Of a DNA stretch of 10,026 bases, positions 1 to 6,917 are shown piece by piece (position 1 is the first letter of the stretch; each line of letters opens with the position of its first letter). The notes under the pieces are model-generated. The model searched no databases and had not been told where the DNA came from. It worked only from the letters and a program-made list of their open reading frames with translations. The position numbers and the translations under genes are program-made. The stretch is from Actinomycetota bacterium (GTDB taxonomy: Bacteria > Actinomycetota > Actinomycetes > Nanopelagicales > Nanopelagicaceae), in NCBI GenBank assembly GCA_009927705.1, contig RFMK01000176.1, positions 1 to 10,026 on the forward strand, written 5' to 3'.

Positions 1-1
1 C

Positions 2-664
2 GATCAAGACCTTGCCGAAATGCTCGGAATCGTTCTCAATGGAGTTGGAATCGAAGTAGATCTCGTCAGTCGTGGCGATGAAGCTGTCGATGTCTTTCGA
101 AATAATCCACCCGATTTGGTTTTGCTCGACATAATGTTGCCTGGACTCGATGGCATCGAAGTCTGCAAGCAGATTCGTAAGCAATCAGTGCGAGTACCAA
201 TTGTCATGCTTACCGCTAAGAGCGATACGCACGATATCGTCAAAGGATTAGAAGCCGGCGCTGATGATTACATGGTTAAACCTTTTAAACCATCTGAACT
301 TGTTGCGCGTATTCGTACTCGACTACGTAGAGCCGGCGGAGAAATTTCCAGCAATCTAACTATTGGTGACCTAGCTATCGATATCGTCGAACACACTGTT
401 ACTCGTGGTGGAAAAGAGATTCCACTGACTCGACTCGAATTTGATCTTCTTGTTGCCTTAGCAAAGGAACCAGGACGTGTTTTCACTCGCGAAGCGCTAC
501 TGGGCGAAGTGTGGGGCTATCGCCATTCAACAGATACTCGTCTAGTGAATGTTCATGTTCAGCGTTTAAGAGCCAAGATTGAGCACGATCCAGAGAACCC
601 CACGATTATCAATACGGTTCGCGGAATCGGATACAAGGCGGGCGCAACAGGTCCTCGAGGCTAG
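2..664 (+). CDS. mtrA: DNA-binding response regulator MtrA (5' end cut by the window edge)
   Basis: OmpR/PhoB-class response regulator. It takes a phosphoryl group from the MtrB kinase and controls envelope, cell-division and replication-linked genes in actinobacteria. The frame is open to the window edge and reads DQDLAEML at its start, which fits the region just after the acidic pocket of the receiver domain. By alignment from memory with mycobacterial MtrA, about 13 residues are missing, so the methionine codon at 20 is internal and not the start. The phospho-acceptor Asp in LLDIMLPGLDG is at codon 128-130 and corresponds to Asp56. The receiver ends with MLTAK and the conserved Lys in MVKPFKP. 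The C-terminal winged helix carries the MtrA-typical stretches TRLEFDLLVALA, VWGYRHSTDTRLVNVHVQRL and VRGIGYKAG. It ends 7 bases before mtrB. Identification is very secure because the recognition-helix region is nearly identical to known MtrA. Confidence 0.96.
   Translation, partial: DQDLAEMLGIVLNGVGIEVDLVSRGDEAVDVFRNNPPDLVLLDIMLPGLDGIEVCKQIRKQSVRVPIVMLTAKSDTHDIVKGLEAGADDYMVKPFKPSELVARIRTRLRRAGGEISSNLTIGDLAIDIVEHTVTRGGKEIPLTRLEFDLLVALAKEPGRVFTREALLGEVWGYRHSTDTRLVNVHVQRLRAKIEHDPENPTIINTVRGIGYKAGATGPRG
657..660 (+). promoter_or_regulatory. Ribosome binding site deciding the mtrB start
   Basis: GAGG lies at the very end of mtrA, 11 bases before the GTG at 672. It supports GTG 672 as the mtrB start rather than a TTG at 579, which would give a 31-residue non-family extension lying inside mtrA. 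The motif is short, so this is moderate evidence. Confidence 0.5.
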
Positions 665-671
665 CGGCAAC

Positions 672-2222
672 GTGGCGCTCTTCAATATCTTCCGTCGCTC
701 TCTTTTTTTAAAAGTTTTTACGCTTTCTAGCATCATCTCTATCGCACTCATCTACTTCCTTGGCTCGAATCTCTTCGTTCGAATCTCTAATGGCATCATT
801 GACGAGAAAATATCGGCTTCGCTATCTGAGGCTGAGTCCGCGATTCAATACGCCGATTACCGTTTCATTATCGCAAACCTCAATCCCTCAACGGATATGG
901 GCGCGCTAGTGGAAGAAGTTGTTCGATCCACAAATCTCAGCGCTAAGGACTCCGGTCGTGAAATTGCGTTTATCAACTCCAATGGAAAAGAAATCAGAAA
1001 TATCCCACCAATTACTACTTCCAATTTTCTTCAACCAGAATCAATTCCCTCCACATTTCGAGCTCAAGTTCAAAACAAGCCTGAACTGCAATGGACTCGA
1101 ACGCAGCTTCGCTATGTAAGCGGTGAGATTCTCAACGGAATGGTGATAGGTCAGAAGATCACAATTCCTAGAATTGGAAAGTACGAAATGTATGTGCTTT
1201 TCGGTTTCGATGGTCAGCAGCGAACTATTGATTTGATTGGTCGGTCAATGTGGGGAACTGGATTCCTGCTCATTGCGTTGATCATGATCACGGCATCGGT
1301 AATTCTGAGACAAGTGATCAAGCCGGTTAAGCAAGCGGCAGAAGTTGCCGAACAGTTAACGTCGGGAGATCTACTTCAACGAATGGAAGTGAAAGGTCAG
1401 GACGAAGTCGCACGTTTAGGGACTGCATTTAATGAGATGGCCGATACTCTCGAGCGGCAGATTCGACGATTAGAGAACCTCTCGCGTGTGCAACAGCGTT
1501 TCGTGTCTGATGTTTCTCACGAACTACGCACGCCATTGACGACTATTCGAATGGCCGCTGATGTAATTCATGCATCACGTGAGAATTTTGATCCAGTGAT
1601 CTCGCGAAGTTCTGAACTATTGCTCGCACAGATTGAAAGATTCGAGAATCTTCTCTCCGAACTCCTTGAGGTAAGTCGATTTGATGCCGAAGTCGCCGTA
1701 TTGTCCCTGGAGAAAGTAGATATCGTTTCGCTCGTTCGACGTTCCGTGGATGATCTCGGATTTGCGCTGCGCGAAAGAGATTCAGAAGTGAGAATCGATT
1801 CCCAAGAAGATTCAATAGTCATCGACGCTGATCCGCGTCGAGTAGAGCGAATCATGCGAAATCTCCTTGGGAATGCCATAGATCACGCCGAAGAAAAGCC
1901 GATAGATGTCATGGTGAGAGCGAATGAGAACGCAGTCTCGATTGGCGTTCGTGATTATGGAATTGGATTGTCGCCGCAGCATATAAATCGCGTCTTTGAT
2001 CGTTTCTGGCGTGCAGATCCATCGCGTTCCCGGATACGAGGAGGAACTGGACTTGGACTTTCAATTGCCCGAGAGGATGCCCAACTCCATGGTGGTGAGA
2101 TTCGAGTTTGGGGGGAGCTAGATAAGGGTTCAAATTTCGTGCTTACACTTCCCAAGACTCAAGAAGCAATTCACATTGAACCGGCAATTTCTGAACTACC
2201 CACAGATCGACCAATGGAGTAA
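672..2222 (+). CDS. mtrB: Sensor histidine kinase MtrB
   Basis: Membrane sensor kinase of the MtrAB two-component system; it phosphorylates MtrA. Read from GTG 672 it has 516 residues, somewhat shorter than the roughly 570 of mycobacterial MtrB. Layout: transmembrane helix 1 at about residues 13-36, an extracytoplasmic sensor region of about 155 residues, transmembrane helix 2 at about 196-215, a HAMP domain to about 268, then the kinase core. The H box is FVSDVSHELRTPLTT with the phosphorylated His at residue 283. The N box is RNLLGNAIDHAEE (Asn397 and Asn401), G1 is DYGIGLSP from residue 428, the F box is FDRFWRADPSR and G2 is GGTGLGLSIA. All catalytic boxes are intact. GTG 672 was chosen because the hydrophobic N-terminus follows directly and GAGG precedes it. 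It lies 7 bases after mtrA, so the two are co-transcribed. No lpqB follows, which is unusual. Confidence 0.95.
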   Translation: MALFNIFRRSLFLKVFTLSSIISIALIYFLGSNLFVRISNGIIDEKISASLSEAESAIQYADYRFIIANLNPSTDMGALVEEVVRSTNLSAKDSGREIAFINSNGKEIRNIPPITTSNFLQPESIPSTFRAQVQNKPELQWTRTQLRYVSGEILNGMVIGQKITIPRIGKYEMYVLFGFDGQQRTIDLIGRSMWGTGFLLIALIMITASVILRQVIKPVKQAAEVAEQLTSGDLLQRMEVKGQDEVARLGTAFNEMADTLERQIRRLENLSRVQQRFVSDVSHELRTPLTTIRMAADVIHASRENFDPVISRSSELLLAQIERFENLLSELLEVSRFDAEVAVLSLEKVDIVSLVRRSVDDLGFALRERDSEVRIDSQEDSIVIDADPRRVERIMRNLLGNAIDHAEEKPIDVMVRANENAVSIGVRDYGIGLSPQHINRVFDRFWRADPSRSRIRGGTGLGLSIAREDAQLHGGEIRVWGELDKGSNFVLTLPKTQEAIHIEPAISELPTDRPME

Positions 2223-2233
2223 TTCAACTGTAA

Positions 2234-2947
2234 TTGAGCAAGAACAATATGACGATGTTTCGTCATAGCACCTCATGGATTAATGATGCACTTTCGGGCT
2301 TGCAGTCATTAGTTTTTCCAAGCTCCTGCATCATGTGCGCTCAAACTGATCAAGTGATTTGTGAACGTTGTAATGCGCAGTGGATTTCGCCCCCACGCTT
2401 CATCAATTTCGTGGATGTTCCCACAACCTCGGTGGTTCCGTATTCATCGGAGGTTTCATCTGTCGTTCTCAAAGCGAAAGAAGACGGTAATCGAGTGGCT
2501 CGAAGGCTAATTGCACAGGCTCTGTATGAGGCGGTTGACTTCATTTCAATAAGAAAGAAAAACCAGCCCTTCGTCTTAGTTCCAATCCCTTCTTCACGGG
2601 AGGCAATCCGACAGCGTGGAGAATCCTTTCTTCATCCAATCCTAAAAAATGTAAACGAAATCGCTGCAGTACATGGAAGTAATTGGGAATGGAAGGAAGT
2701 TCTGATACACAAGAAACGCGTTCGAGATCAAGCTGGACTTAACTCCCGAGAAAGAAGTCAGAATTTGCAGGGTGTTTTTGCAGTGCGAGAAGGTGTCGCT
2801 GAGGAGCGGCCAATAATCCTCATCGATGATGTCATCACAACGGGCTCCACTCTCAAGAATGCGATTTTGGCCTTTAACGAGAGAAAAATGACAGTTTTGG
2901 GCGCTGCCACTGCGTGTGCGTCTGCCCACCAATTCCTAATACGATAG
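2234..2947 (+). CDS. comF: ComF family protein (phosphoribosyltransferase-like)
   Basis: ComF-family protein related to the competence protein ComFC of firmicutes and GntX of Escherichia coli. The family combines a zinc ribbon with a type I phosphoribosyltransferase fold; in transformable bacteria it helps DNA uptake, and elsewhere its role is unsettled. The zinc ribbon is visible as Cys32-x2-Cys35 and Cys43-x2-Cys46. The family signature follows as RDQAGLNSRERSQNLQGVF (from about residue 164), then the PRPP-binding loop IILIDDVITTGST (194-206) with its paired aspartates. Length, 237 residues from TTG 2234, is normal. The start is uncertain: TTG 2234 and the ATGs at 2249 and 2255 are in frame, and the only purine-rich site is GGAG at 2216-2219 within the end of mtrB. 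It sits 11 bases after mtrB and 29 before secA, the same neighbourhood as Rv3242c of M. tuberculosis. Confidence 0.9.
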   Translation: MSKNNMTMFRHSTSWINDALSGLQSLVFPSSCIMCAQTDQVICERCNAQWISPPRFINFVDVPTTSVVPYSSEVSSVVLKAKEDGNRVARRLIAQALYEAVDFISIRKKNQPFVLVPIPSSREAIRQRGESFLHPILKNVNEIAAVHGSNWEWKEVLIHKKRVRDQAGLNSRERSQNLQGVFAVREGVAEERPIILIDDVITTGSTLKNAILAFNERKMTVLGAATACASAHQFLIR

Positions 2948-2963
2948 CCCTCTCATTGTTAAT

Positions 2964-2969
2964 GGAAGG
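2964..2969 (+). promoter_or_regulatory. Ribosome binding site of secA
   Basis: GGAAGG sits 7 bases before the GTG at 2977. This good Shine-Dalgarno match at ideal spacing fixes the secA start on GTG. The resulting N-terminus, VAILDKILRAGEGR, is the family N-terminus. Confidence 0.75.
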
Positions 2970-2976
2970 CTGATTC

Positions 2977-5577
2977 GTGGTCGCAATTCTCGACAAGATT
3001 CTTCGCGCTGGGGAAGGTCGTGCGCTCAAGCAACTCGAGAAGATTGCTGCCGAAGTGAATTCGCATGAGGCGACTTTCGTCGCTATGAGTGATGACGAAC
3101 TTCGCTCCATGACTGGAAAGTTCAAAGCCAGACTAGAAAACGGTGAAGATCTCGACGACCTTCTACCTGAAGCTTTCGCTGTTGTTCGAGAAGCTTCAAA
3201 GCGAACATTAGGTCAGCGTCACTATGACGTGCAGATAATGGGTGGTACTGCATTACACCGAGGCAATATCGCGGAAATGCGAACCGGTGAAGGAAAGACC
3301 CTCGTCGCAACTCTTCCTTCATACCTAAATGCGCTGTCTGGACGTGGCGTTCATATTGTCACGACTAACGACTACTTAGCAGAGCGCGACAGCGAGTGGA
3401 TGGGACGTATCCATCGATTCCTTGGACTGAAAGTGGGAGTGATTCTTGCCTCCATGTCTCCAGCTGAACGTCGAAACCAATACGCAGCTGACATCACTTA
3501 TGGCACAAATAATGAATTCGGTTTCGATTACCTTCGCGACAACATGGCTTGGAACCTGGCTGATTGCGTACAACGCGAACATAATTTTGCCATCGTTGAC
3601 GAAGTTGACTCGATTTTGATTGATGAAGCTCGTACACCTCTGATCATTAGCGGGCCAGCTGATAAAGCCACTAAGTGGTACGTGGAGTTCGCAAATATCG
3701 CAACACGACTCAACCGTGGCGAGCACTATGAAGTTGATGAGAAGAAACGAAACGTAGGAATCTTGGATCCCGGTGTCACTCGGGTTGAGGAACTTCTGGA
3801 GATCGAGAATCTTTATGAAGCAGTAAACACTCCGATGATTGGGTACCTCAATAATGCGCTAAAGGCAAAAGAGCTTTTCAAACGCGATCGTGATTACGTG
3901 ATCATGAATGGTGAACTCCTCATTGTTGATGAGCACACTGGTCGAGTCCTCTCTGGGCGCCGCTATAGCGAAGGTCTGCATCAAGCCTTAGAAGCTAAAG
4001 AGCGAGTAGAAATCAAGGACGAGAATCAGACGCTTGCCACAATCACATTGCAGAACTATTTCCGTATGTACGACAAGCTGTCTGGCATGACCGGAACGGC
4101 AATGACAGAAGCATCTGAATTCATGCAGATCTACAAACTTGGAGTGATTCCAATTCCGACAAACAAAACCATGCAACGTAAAGATCAATCAGATCTAGTT
4201 TTCAAGACCGAAGATGCGAAGTTTGAAGCAGTTGCGACTGACATTATGGAACGCCATCGCAAAGGTCAACCAGTACTTGTAGGTACCGTTAGCGTCGAAA
4301 AATCCGAAGTTCTCTCACAAGCTCTGCGTCGCAAAGGTATTCCGCACGAAGTGCTCAATGCAAAGCAACACGAACGTGAAGCAGCAATTATTGCTCGCGC
4401 CGGAACTATTGGTGCGGTCACAGTTTCTACCAACATGGCCGGCCGCGGTACGGACATTATGTTGGGCGGCAACCCAGAGTTCATGGCGGATTACGAACTA
4501 CAACGACAAGGTATTTCTCCGGTTGAGAACGCAGAGCAATACGAAAGTATGTGGCCAGCCGAGCTTGCAAAGCAGAAAGCGGCAGTCGCAAAAGGTCATG
4601 AAGAAGTTGTTACTCTCGGCGGTCTGTATGTACTTGGCACAGAGCGGCATGAATCTCGCCGTATTGATAATCAGCTTCGTGGACGTTCAGGTCGTCAAGG
4701 CGACCCAGGTGAATCACGTTTCTATCTCTCACTCCAAGATGAATTAATGCGTCGATTCAATTCTGCACTTGTTGAAAGATTCCTCACTGCAGCGGGTATA
4801 CCTGAAGATACGCCGATCGAGTCAAAGATGGTTACTAACGCTATTAAATCGGCACAAACGCAAGTTGAATCCCAGAACTTCGAGATGCGCAAGAATGTCT
4901 TGAAGTATGACGATGTCATGAATCGCCAACGTGAAGTTATCTATCGTGAGCGTCGCGAAGTCCTTGAAGGCGCAGACATCAAAGATCAAGTACTGACCTT
5001 TATCGAAGACACGATTCGTGGTTATGTTGGCGTTGCAACGAGCGAAGGATTCCCAGAAGAGTGGGATTTGAATCAACTGTGGACCGTACTCAAATCGACC
5101 TACCCAATCTCATTTACGGTAGAAGATCTTGAGAAAGGAGTTGGCGGTCGAACTGGGCTTGACGCTGATTTCCTTGCGCAAAGAATTACCGATGACATTC
5201 TTGCGGCTTACGCAAAACGTGAATCGGAACTAGGAGTAGAAGTTACTCGCGAACTAGAAAGAAAGATCTTGCTCTCAGTCTTGGATCGCAAGTGGCGAGA
5301 ACATCTCTATGAGATGGATTATCTCCAAGAAGGAATTGGTCTTCGTGCAATGGCGCAACGAGATCCCCTTGTGGAATACCAGAAAGAGGGCTTTGATCTC
5401 TTTGCTGCAATGATGGATGCCGTCAAGGAAGAGATGGTCGGATTCCTCTTCAACATTGAAGTGAAAATCGAAGATCAACAAGTCGAAGCGAAAGGTGTTG
5501 AGCCAACCGCTCAAAGTCAAGAACTTCGTTACTCCGCTCCTAGTGAAACAGGTGGCGTTGTGTCTTCCGGCAACTAG
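2977..5577 (+). CDS. secA: Preprotein translocase ATPase SecA (frame ends before the SEC-C tail)
   Basis: ATP-driven motor that pushes unfolded preproteins through the SecYEG channel; cytosolic and peripheral at the membrane. It is the housekeeping copy, as shown by its place next to mtrAB and comF. The frame encodes 866 residues from GTG 2977. The Walker A motif GEGKT is at residues 104-108 with Lys107, and the Walker B DEVD at 208-211, followed by IDEARTPLIISG. The preprotein cross-linking domain follows. The second helicase domain shows NMAGRGTDIMLGGN (about 486-499) and GTERHESRRIDNQLRGRSGR from residue 554. The helical scaffold contains KYDDVMNRQREVIY. The motor core is complete. The frame then hits TAG at 5575-5577, while the typical zinc-binding tail lies in the +1 frame immediately after it (see next entry). 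Dropping one base near 5570-5577 would give an 891-residue SecA with the tail. As read, the protein lacks it. Confidence 0.95.
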   Translation: MVAILDKILRAGEGRALKQLEKIAAEVNSHEATFVAMSDDELRSMTGKFKARLENGEDLDDLLPEAFAVVREASKRTLGQRHYDVQIMGGTALHRGNIAEMRTGEGKTLVATLPSYLNALSGRGVHIVTTNDYLAERDSEWMGRIHRFLGLKVGVILASMSPAERRNQYAADITYGTNNEFGFDYLRDNMAWNLADCVQREHNFAIVDEVDSILIDEARTPLIISGPADKATKWYVEFANIATRLNRGEHYEVDEKKRNVGILDPGVTRVEELLEIENLYEAVNTPMIGYLNNALKAKELFKRDRDYVIMNGELLIVDEHTGRVLSGRRYSEGLHQALEAKERVEIKDENQTLATITLQNYFRMYDKLSGMTGTAMTEASEFMQIYKLGVIPIPTNKTMQRKDQSDLVFKTEDAKFEAVATDIMERHRKGQPVLVGTVSVEKSEVLSQALRRKGIPHEVLNAKQHEREAAIIARAGTIGAVTVSTNMAGRGTDIMLGGNPEFMADYELQRQGISPVENAEQYESMWPAELAKQKAAVAKGHEEVVTLGGLYVLGTERHESRRIDNQLRGRSGRQGDPGESRFYLSLQDELMRRFNSALVERFLTAAGIPEDTPIESKMVTNAIKSAQTQVESQNFEMRKNVLKYDDVMNRQREVIYRERREVLEGADIKDQVLTFIEDTIRGYVGVATSEGFPEEWDLNQLWTVLKSTYPISFTVEDLEKGVGGRTGLDADFLAQRITDDILAAYAKRESELGVEVTRELERKILLSVLDRKWREHLYEMDYLQEGIGLRAMAQRDPLVEYQKEGFDLFAAMMDAVKEEMVGFLFNIEVKIEDQQVEAKGVEPTAQSQELRYSAPSETGGVVSSGN

Positions 5578-5653
5578 CGATGGAGTTTCTCGTAACGCAC
5601 CTTGCCCTTGTGGTTCTGGGAAGAAGTACAAACGCTGTCACGGCGCTTCATAA
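5576..5653 (+). other. Displaced SecA C-terminal SEC-C zinc-binding tail (+1 frame)
   Basis: Read in the frame starting at 5576, one base ahead of the secA frame, this stretch encodes SDGVSRNAPCPCGSGKKYKR followed by CHGAS and a TAA stop at 5651-5653. This is a perfect SEC-C motif, Cys-x-Cys-x8-Cys-His, which in SecA binds zinc and interacts with SecB or ribosomes. It has no start codon or ribosome site of its own in that frame and sits exactly where the SecA tail should be. It is therefore best read as the true end of secA, separated by a single-base frame change. Every zinc ligand is intact, so any break is recent, an error in the sequence, or bypassed by +1 recoding. Its last six bases overlap the end of the minus-strand gene that follows. 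Confidence 0.9.
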
Positions 5654-6136
5654 GATTTCGACCTCAGTACACAACCACTTTCTATCTACGCCCTCGAAAC
5701 GCGCAGCGAGAACTCTCACGCGCTCGCTGAAGACAAGTGTGACCGTCACCTCAACTACTCCTTCGATTGGCTGGTGGCGGTGAAACTTTCGGATTTTTGG
5801 AACCTCTTTCAGGTTTCCTATCTTCGTCAAAAGTGAGTTATAGGTGAAGCGATGCGTAGAGCGAGCAACTTGTTGTACTGATCGCCGACCGGCAAGTATC
5901 TCCAGGACGCTGACCACGTAAGTCAAAGTCCACCGATCAATATTTGGCAATTCTGTTAGCGGCGATGGATTTGGTGCAAAATCTGGATCATAAGTCTCGC
6001 CATGAGATGTTGGGACTAAATAAAGCTTGCGGGGTTTGATCCCTGAACCATCACCTTGTTCACTTTGTCTCGAGCGTTCTGAGAGAGGGGAATAAAGGTG
6101 AAGCATGGGCTGAATTGTGTTAAGCGCTTCTTTCAT
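5648..6136 (-). CDS. Rv3235-family protein of unknown function
   Basis: Small soluble actinobacterial protein of 162 residues, resembling the Rv3235 family usually encoded just beyond secA. No biochemical role is known to me. The first ~65 residues are polar and low in structure (rich in Ser, Pro, Arg). The conserved part is the C-terminal half: RWTLTYVVSVLEILAGRRSV (69-86) and then EGVVEVTVTLVFSERVRVLA with the ending RFEGVDRKWLCTEVEIL. This looks like a helix followed by a short antiparallel sheet, a fold that reminds me of the SnoaL/NTF2 type, but that is only a guess. The start is uncertain: ATG at 6136 has no clear ribosome site, and Met11 (ATG at 6106) is an alternative. The gene is tail to tail with secA; its TGA overlaps the end of the displaced SEC-C frame. 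Family recognition is from memory of the LAGRR and KWLCT patterns. Confidence 0.78.
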   Translation of the reverse strand: MKEALNTIQPMLHLYSPLSERSRQSEQGDGSGIKPRKLYLVPTSHGETYDPDFAPNPSPLTELPNIDRWTLTYVVSVLEILAGRRSVQQVARSTHRFTYNSLLTKIGNLKEVPKIRKFHRHQPIEGVVEVTVTLVFSERVRVLAARFEGVDRKWLCTEVEIL

Positions 6137-6147
6137 CGGAGGATTCT

Positions 6148-6152
6148 GGAGA
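6148..6152 (+). promoter_or_regulatory. Candidate ribosome binding site of the SAF-domain gene
   Basis: GGAGA lies 12 bases before ATG 6165, and a second GGAGG lies at 6138-6142. The spacing is long, and other in-frame ATGs at 6183, 6222 and 6288 remain possible starts, so this site is suggestive only. Confidence 0.35.
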
Positions 6153-6164
6153 AGTAATACATAG

Positions 6165-6917
6165 ATGGACTCATACGAAAGTATGAGATTTTCAGATGGA
6201 AGAAACGGCTATTCATCTCCCATGAAAAATCGCAAAGTTGAAATAGAAGAAGATCGGCTTCATTCCCGCACTACGACAGAAAACACGATGCTAAAACTCA
6301 AGCGACATCGCAGTGGATTGCGAAAGAGTATTGATATTCGGATGCTGCTTGGGGGACTGCTGATTGTCGCATCGTTCATTTCTGCGTATGTGATTTCACA
6401 ATCAACCAGCCGAATGGTGACTGTTTGGAGTGCGGATGTTGATCTTGCGCCCGGTGAAGTCATTGAAGAAAGTGACATTTCCGTTGCACGAGTAGCACTT
6501 GTCGACAAAGCAGAGTATTACCTTGATGGTGGACGCTCGATTGTGGGCACACACGTTATTCGACAGGTTAAAGCCTCTGAATTAATCCCCGCTTTCGCTG
6601 TGGCTGAAAATCCACCGACAATTTTGAAGAAAGTACCAATCTCGCTCAACCTCCTTCGAATTCCCGATGGAATCACCTCTGGAGTGGTTGTGGATGTTTA
6701 CGGTGTCTCCCGCAATGCATACGCAGTAGCTGGCCAAGAGAACGAAAAAGCAAAGTCGAAGCTCTTTCTCTCCGATGTTGTCGTCGATTCAATCAATAGA
6801 GAAGCGACCAAACTCGGTGGAGATATTGGACTTACATTGCTGGTTCCGCCCGAGGAGGTTGCTCGATTTATTGCCAGTATCGCGGAATATGACTTTATCT
6901 TGGTTCGAAATACATGA
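6165..6917 (+). CDS. Membrane-anchored SAF-domain protein (CpaB/RcpC-like)
   Basis: Bitopic membrane protein of 250 residues. SAF domains occur in Flp/Tad pilus assembly proteins CpaB/RcpC, in flagellar FlgA and in antifreeze-like proteins; in CpaB they lie outside the membrane and are thought to bind envelope glycan or pilus parts. Visible here are a basic cytosolic N-terminus, one transmembrane helix at about 59-79 (LLGGLLIVASFISAYVIS), then the SAF core with the pattern DVDLAPGEVIEESDISVARV (91-110) and SIVGTHVIRQVKASELI. A further β-rich part runs to the end. The first 41 residues are polar and not conserved in my memory of the family, so the true start may be ATG 6222 or 6288. It is divergent from the Rv3235-family gene (28 bases between the two ATGs) and overlaps the next gene by ATGA. 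A role in classical pilus assembly is unproven because no other pilus gene is in view. Confidence 0.8.
   Translation: MDSYESMRFSDGRNGYSSPMKNRKVEIEEDRLHSRTTTENTMLKLKRHRSGLRKSIDIRMLLGGLLIVASFISAYVISQSTSRMVTVWSADVDLAPGEVIEESDISVARVALVDKAEYYLDGGRSIVGTHVIRQVKASELIPAFAVAENPPTILKKVPISLNLLRIPDGITSGVVVDVYGVSRNAYAVAGQENEKAKSKLFLSDVVVDSINREATKLGGDIGLTLLVPPEEVARFIASIAEYDFILVRNT

Noticed and set aside
579..671. Upstream TTG start for MtrB adding 31 residues
   Set aside because: The extension lies inside mtrA out of frame, is unlike MtrB N-termini, and GTG 672 has a GAGG site and is directly followed by the first membrane helix.
1543..1879. Long antisense open frames inside mtrB
   Set aside because: They are shadows of the mtrB kinase core, with no ribosome site and Ser/Arg-rich translations typical of antisense reading.
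5580..5783. Plus-strand open frame beginning ATGGAG after the secA stop
   Set aside because: It continues the secA phase over the SEC-C tail and the minus-strand Rv3235-family gene, with a low-complexity Ser/Thr/Arg translation and no family features.
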